DNA of 64,000 bases from Herbaspirillum rubrisubalbicans (GTDB taxonomy: Bacteria; Pseudomonadota; Gammaproteobacteria; Burkholderiales; Burkholderiaceae_D), in NCBI RefSeq assembly GCF_003719195.1, contig NZ_CP024996.1:868001-932000 (forward strand). Direction: 5' to 3'. A model generated the notes under the pieces. That model did no database searches and was not told the DNA's origin. It saw only the letters and a program-made list of their open reading frames with translations. Shown here one piece after another: positions 61,193 through 64,000 of the stretch; the first letter of the stretch is position 1; every line of letters starts with the position of its first letter. A program made the translations under genes and the position numbers.

Positions 61193-62431
61193 TCAGCGTT
61201 CCCGCACGTCCGGCAACAATACGGTCAGCAGGCCGGCCAGCGGCAGGAAGGCGCATAGGCCATAGACCCAGGCAATGCCGTAGAGGTCTGCCAGGTGGCC
61301 CAGCAGGGCGGCGCCGATGCCGCCGAAGCCGAACATGAGGCCGAAGAACACCCCGGCAATCATGCCCACCTTGCCCGGCACCAGTTCTTGGGCATAGACC
61401 ACGATGGCCGAGAAGGCCGAGGAAATGATCAGCCCGATGAGCACCGACAGCACGGCTGTCCAGAACAGGTTGGCGTGCGGCAGCATCAGTGCGAAGGGGG
61501 CGGCGCCCAGGATCGAGATCCAGATCACCAGCTTGCGACCAATGCGGTCACCAATCGGGCCACCCACGAAGGTGCCTACCGCCACCGCAGCAAGGAACAG
61601 GAACAGGTAGAGCTGCGAGGATGCCACCGACATCTGGAAGCGTTCGATCAGGTAGAAGGTGAAGTAGCTGGTAAAGCTGGCCATGTAGAAGTACTTGGAA
61701 AACACCAGCAGCGCCAGCACCACGAGTGCGCGCCGCACGGTCGACGCGGGTAGTTGATGGGCTGCACGCACCTTGCCGCGGCCCTTGCCTGCTGCCAGGT
61801 GGCCGCGATACCAGGCCGACACGCGGGAGAGCACCACGATGGCCAGCACCGACAGCAGCACGAACCAGGCCACGTTGGTCTGGCCATAAGGCACTACGAT
61901 GGCCGCCGCCAGCAAGGGGCCGAAGGCCGAGCCGGCATTGCCGCCGACCTGGAAGGTCGATTGCGCCAGGCCGAAGCGCCCGCCCGAGGCCATGCGCGCA
62001 ATGCGCGAGGCTTCCGGGTGGAAGGTGGAGGAGCCGATGCCGATCAGGGCGGCTGCCAGCAGGAAGGCTTCGAAGCTGCCCGCCAGCGCCAGCAATACGA
62101 TGCCCAGCAGGGTGGCGACCGCGCCGCAGGGCAACAGCCAGGGCTGTGGATGACGGTCGGTATACATGCCGATCCAGGGTTGCAGCAGCGAGGCGGTGAC
62201 CTGGAAGGTCAGTGTGATCAGGCCGACCTGGGTGAAGCTCAAGCCATAGCCGGTCTTCAACATCGGGTAGATCGAGGGCAACAGGGCCTGGATCATGTCA
62301 TTGATCAGGTGCGCGCCGCCGCAAGCCAGGATGATGCTCATCACCAGCGGCTGGGCGGCGATGGCGGCGGAAGAAGCTGGGGCGTCGGCACTGGCGGCGA
62401 CGGACGCGGTGGAGTCGGTGGCACTGGTCAT
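61193..62431 (-). CDS. MFS exporter, fosmidomycin-resistance (Fsr)-like
   Basis: A 412-residue inner-membrane protein with 12 spans. ACGGAHLINDMIQALLPSIYPMLK (first span), GLITLTFQVTASLLQPWIGMYTDRHPQPW, ALIGIGSSTFHPEASRIAR and GLAQSTFQVGGNAGSAFGPLLAA are characteristic of the Fsr branch. It is divergent from an AraC regulator with operator-like repeats in between, so it is probably induced by its substrate. I start at MTSATDS; the frame runs 23 residues further but those overlap the operator. Confidence 0.87.
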   Translation of the reverse strand: MTSATDSTASVAASADAPASSAAIAAQPLVMSIILACGGAHLINDMIQALLPSIYPMLKTGYGLSFTQVGLITLTFQVTASLLQPWIGMYTDRHPQPWLLPCGAVATLLGIVLLALAGSFEAFLLAAALIGIGSSTFHPEASRIARMASGGRFGLAQSTFQVGGNAGSAFGPLLAAAIVVPYGQTNVAWFVLLSVLAIVVLSRVSAWYRGHLAAGKGRGKVRAAHQLPASTVRRALVVLALLVFSKYFYMASFTSYFTFYLIERFQMSVASSQLYLFLFLAAVAVGTFVGGPIGDRIGRKLVIWISILGAAPFALMLPHANLFWTAVLSVLIGLIISSAFSAIVVYAQELVPGKVGMIAGVFFGLMFGFGGIGAALLGHLADLYGIAWVYGLCAFLPLAGLLTVLLPDVRER

Positions 62432-62473
62432 GGTGTGGGGGATCGCAAACAGAATGGAGGAGGCAAGCGTATC

Positions 62474-62509
62474 ATTGGCACCTATTGATGCTGATGCCAA
62501 TTATTGGCG
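62474..62509. promoter_or_regulatory. operator-like repeats between the MFS and AraC genes
   Basis: ATTGGCA (62474-62480) and its inverted copy TGCCAAT (62495-62501) are 14 bp apart, and a third, ATTGGCG, follows at 62503-62509. They lie in the short space between the divergent starts and probably bind the AraC regulator. Confidence 0.6.
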
Positions 62510-62519
62510 ATTAAATGCC

Positions 62520-63344
62520 ATGCGTGTCCAACTCACCTCCGTTTGTCCCAGCGCCGAAGTGGATGCCTTCCAGCATCTGGGCAGTGCCGTAGTAGCCTTT
62601 GCGCGCGAGCTGGCCTATCGCGACCTGCTGCGGGCACACTCGCATCGGCGTGGTCAGTTGCTCTATGCGGTGGAAGGCGTGATGCAGGTGCGAACCCCGC
62701 AAGGGGTGTGGATGGTGCCGCCGCAGCGGGCGCTGTGGGTGCCGCCCCAGGTGGAGCATGAGATTCGCATGTTGAGCAAGGTGAGTATGCGCACGTTGTA
62801 CATTGGCGAAGTGGAGGGGCAGGTGATCGGTGCGCAATGTCGTCTGCTGGAAGTGTCGGTGCTGCTGCGCGAGCTGATCCTGGCCTTGCTGGCCGAGCCG
62901 CGCGACTATGCTCCGCACAGCCGTGCCGGTCACGTGGCCGAATTGATCCTCTCCGAGCTGGGGCGGGCACCCGCCATTCCGGTGGCCATCCCCTGGCCCC
63001 GTGATCGTCGCCTGCAAGCCATCTGCGAAGCCATTCTGGCCGATCCCGGCCGTCAGTTTTCACTGGCCGACTGGGCCGGGCTGGGCGGGGCCAGCGTGCG
63101 CACGGTAATCCGTCTCTTTCCCAGGGAGACCGGTCTGCAGTTTCGCCACTGGGTGCAGCAGGTGCATCTGAGCGAAGCGCTGGTGCGGCTGGCGCGTGGA
63201 GATGCGGTCGGGGTGGTGGCGCAGGCCTTGGGCTATCGCAGCCAGAGTGCGTTTTCCAGCATGTTCCGCAAGGCCTTGCGCAGCACGCCCAACCAATACC
63301 TGCCACGTCAGGAAAAGCGCCGCATCACCCTGGCTACGCAATAG
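62520..63344 (+). CDS. AraC-family regulator (NimR-like)
   Basis: A 274-residue regulator. N-terminal cupin-type sensor (AHSHRRGQLLYAVEGVMQVRTPQGVWMVPPQRALWVPP, about 40-77) and a C-terminal double helix-turn-helix (SLADWAGLGGASVRTVIRLFPRETGLQFRHWVQQVHLSEA, then GVVAQALGYRSQSAFSSMFRKALRSTPNQYL). This architecture controls an adjacent MFS exporter, as NimR does for NimT. ATG at 62520 is the first start beyond the operator. Confidence 0.87.
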   Translation: MRVQLTSVCPSAEVDAFQHLGSAVVAFARELAYRDLLRAHSHRRGQLLYAVEGVMQVRTPQGVWMVPPQRALWVPPQVEHEIRMLSKVSMRTLYIGEVEGQVIGAQCRLLEVSVLLRELILALLAEPRDYAPHSRAGHVAELILSELGRAPAIPVAIPWPRDRRLQAICEAILADPGRQFSLADWAGLGGASVRTVIRLFPRETGLQFRHWVQQVHLSEALVRLARGDAVGVVAQALGYRSQSAFSSMFRKALRSTPNQYLPRQEKRRITLATQ

Positions 63345-63410
63345 GGGATGACCGCCCACGGCGATTGCGGGCACACTAGCGCACTTCCCTGTTCGTTTTC
63401 TGGAGTTTGC

Positions 63411-64000
63411 ATGGTTCAACCTCAACCTACCCGCCTGCCTGCCATCACACGCGAGGCGATGCGTCCCGACCAGCGTGCGATGCTCGACGCCATCCTGGCC
63501 GGCCCGCGCAAGAATCTCAACGGCCCTTTCGTGGCCTGGATCCACAGTCCGCCGCTGGGCGAACTGGCCCAACGTCTGGGCGCCTTTTGCCGTTATGACA
63601 CCGGCTTGCCGCTACGCTTGTCGGAACTGGCCATTCTGACCACGGCGGCGTGCTGGCAATCGCAGGCGGAGTGGTTCATCCACTTGCCCATCGCCATCGA
63701 GGCAGGTATCGACCCGGCCGTGGCCGAGCAGATCCGCCTGGGCCAGAGCCCGCATTTCGTCGCCGCCGATGAAGCGCTGGTCTGGCGCTTTGCCAGCGAG
63801 CTGTATCGTGACAAACGCGTCTCCGAGACCACCTATGCGCAGGCCTGCGAGATGTTCGGCCTGCAGGTGGTGGTGAACCTGGTGGGTCTGCTCGGTTATT
63901 ACGCGCTGGTGGCCATGACCTTGAACACCTTCGCTATGCGCGCCGAAGGGCAGGGCGAGGATCAACTGCCCTTTGCGGAGCCGCCGTCAGCGTCTGTCTG
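63411..64000 (+). CDS. carboxymuconolactone decarboxylase-family protein (partial, cut by window end)
   Basis: The frame is open from the ATG at 63411 (TGGAG at 63401-63405) to the window end, 196 codons. It reads TRLPAITREAMRPDQRAM..., FVAWIHSPPLGELAQRLGAF, LPLRLSELAILTTAACWQSQAEWFIHLPIAIEAG, the core of the CMD/AhpD fold with Glu and His positions in EW..H. A metabolic decarboxylase or a peroxidase-like protein is possible; the active-site CxxC of AhpD is not present. The C-terminus appears nearly complete. Confidence 0.8.
   Translation, partial: MVQPQPTRLPAITREAMRPDQRAMLDAILAGPRKNLNGPFVAWIHSPPLGELAQRLGAFCRYDTGLPLRLSELAILTTAACWQSQAEWFIHLPIAIEAGIDPAVAEQIRLGQSPHFVAADEALVWRFASELYRDKRVSETTYAQACEMFGLQVVVNLVGLLGYYALVAMTLNTFAMRAEGQGEDQLPFAEPPSASV

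Overview
The window looks like the chromosome of a soil- or plant-associated betaproteobacterium, most likely Oxalobacteraceae close to Herbaspirillum. This is inferred from the high G+C content, a rhizobial-type glp ABC cluster, a PEP-CTERM protein, a dimethyl sulfone (sfn) cluster and DUF3391/HD-GYP proteins. No rRNA gene or database search supports the assignment.

Bases 1 to 19604 are the late half of a prophage that continues off the left edge. Its virion genes are T7-like (podovirus) on the + strand: major capsid protein, head protein, a terminator directly after the capsid block, tail tubular A and B, a GNAT acetyltransferase, internal virion/ejection proteins (one with a lytic transglycosylase domain), a zinc-ribbon protein, small and large terminase, tail fibre and spike. 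A compact lysis cassette follows (holin, DUF5675 protein as candidate endolysin, nested spanins) and ends at a strong terminator. An accessory zone comes next: a 34-codon ORF, a 388-residue HTH protein, and a broken DUF4224 gene. The prophage ends at a 45-bp duplicate of the 3' half of a CAU-anticodon tRNA gene (attR), followed by a terminator that probably belonged to the host tRNA gene.

From 19.9 to 26.6 kb is a catabolic island: amidase, MHS-family transporter, AraC regulator and a small-molecule kinase on the - strand, divergent from a class-III PLP enzyme resembling phospho-lyases. An ompW remnant, a LysR regulator and an HD-GYP phosphodiesterase follow. A 268-bp fold-back element with nested inverted repeats lies at 30.1-30.4 kb. 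A P1B-5 metal ATPase fused to a hemerythrin domain (30.6-32.9 kb) converges on a TonB-dependent siderophore receptor with a Fur-box-like site.

From 35.2 to 44.9 kb is a sulfone-sulfur utilisation unit. sfnR is divergent from an operon encoding an FMN reductase, SfnG, a complete branched-chain-amino-acid-type ABC transporter and an SfnB-like flavoprotein. The intergenic region has a textbook sigma-54 layout: two palindromic activator sites, a consensus IHF site and a -24/-12 promoter. A DASS anion transporter, an orphan HigA and an alcohol dehydrogenase come next.

From 48.3 to 58.6 kb is a complete glycerol/glycerol-3-phosphate locus: glpR divergent from glpD, then glpS-T-P-Q-U-V (ABC importer) and glpK. 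The two ATPases carry complementary defects that fall in one composite ATP site. The right end holds a second HD-GYP protein, a candidate minus-strand small RNA terminator, a PEP-CTERM protein, an Fsr-like MFS exporter divergent from an AraC regulator, and a carboxymuconolactone-decarboxylase-family gene cut by the window edge.
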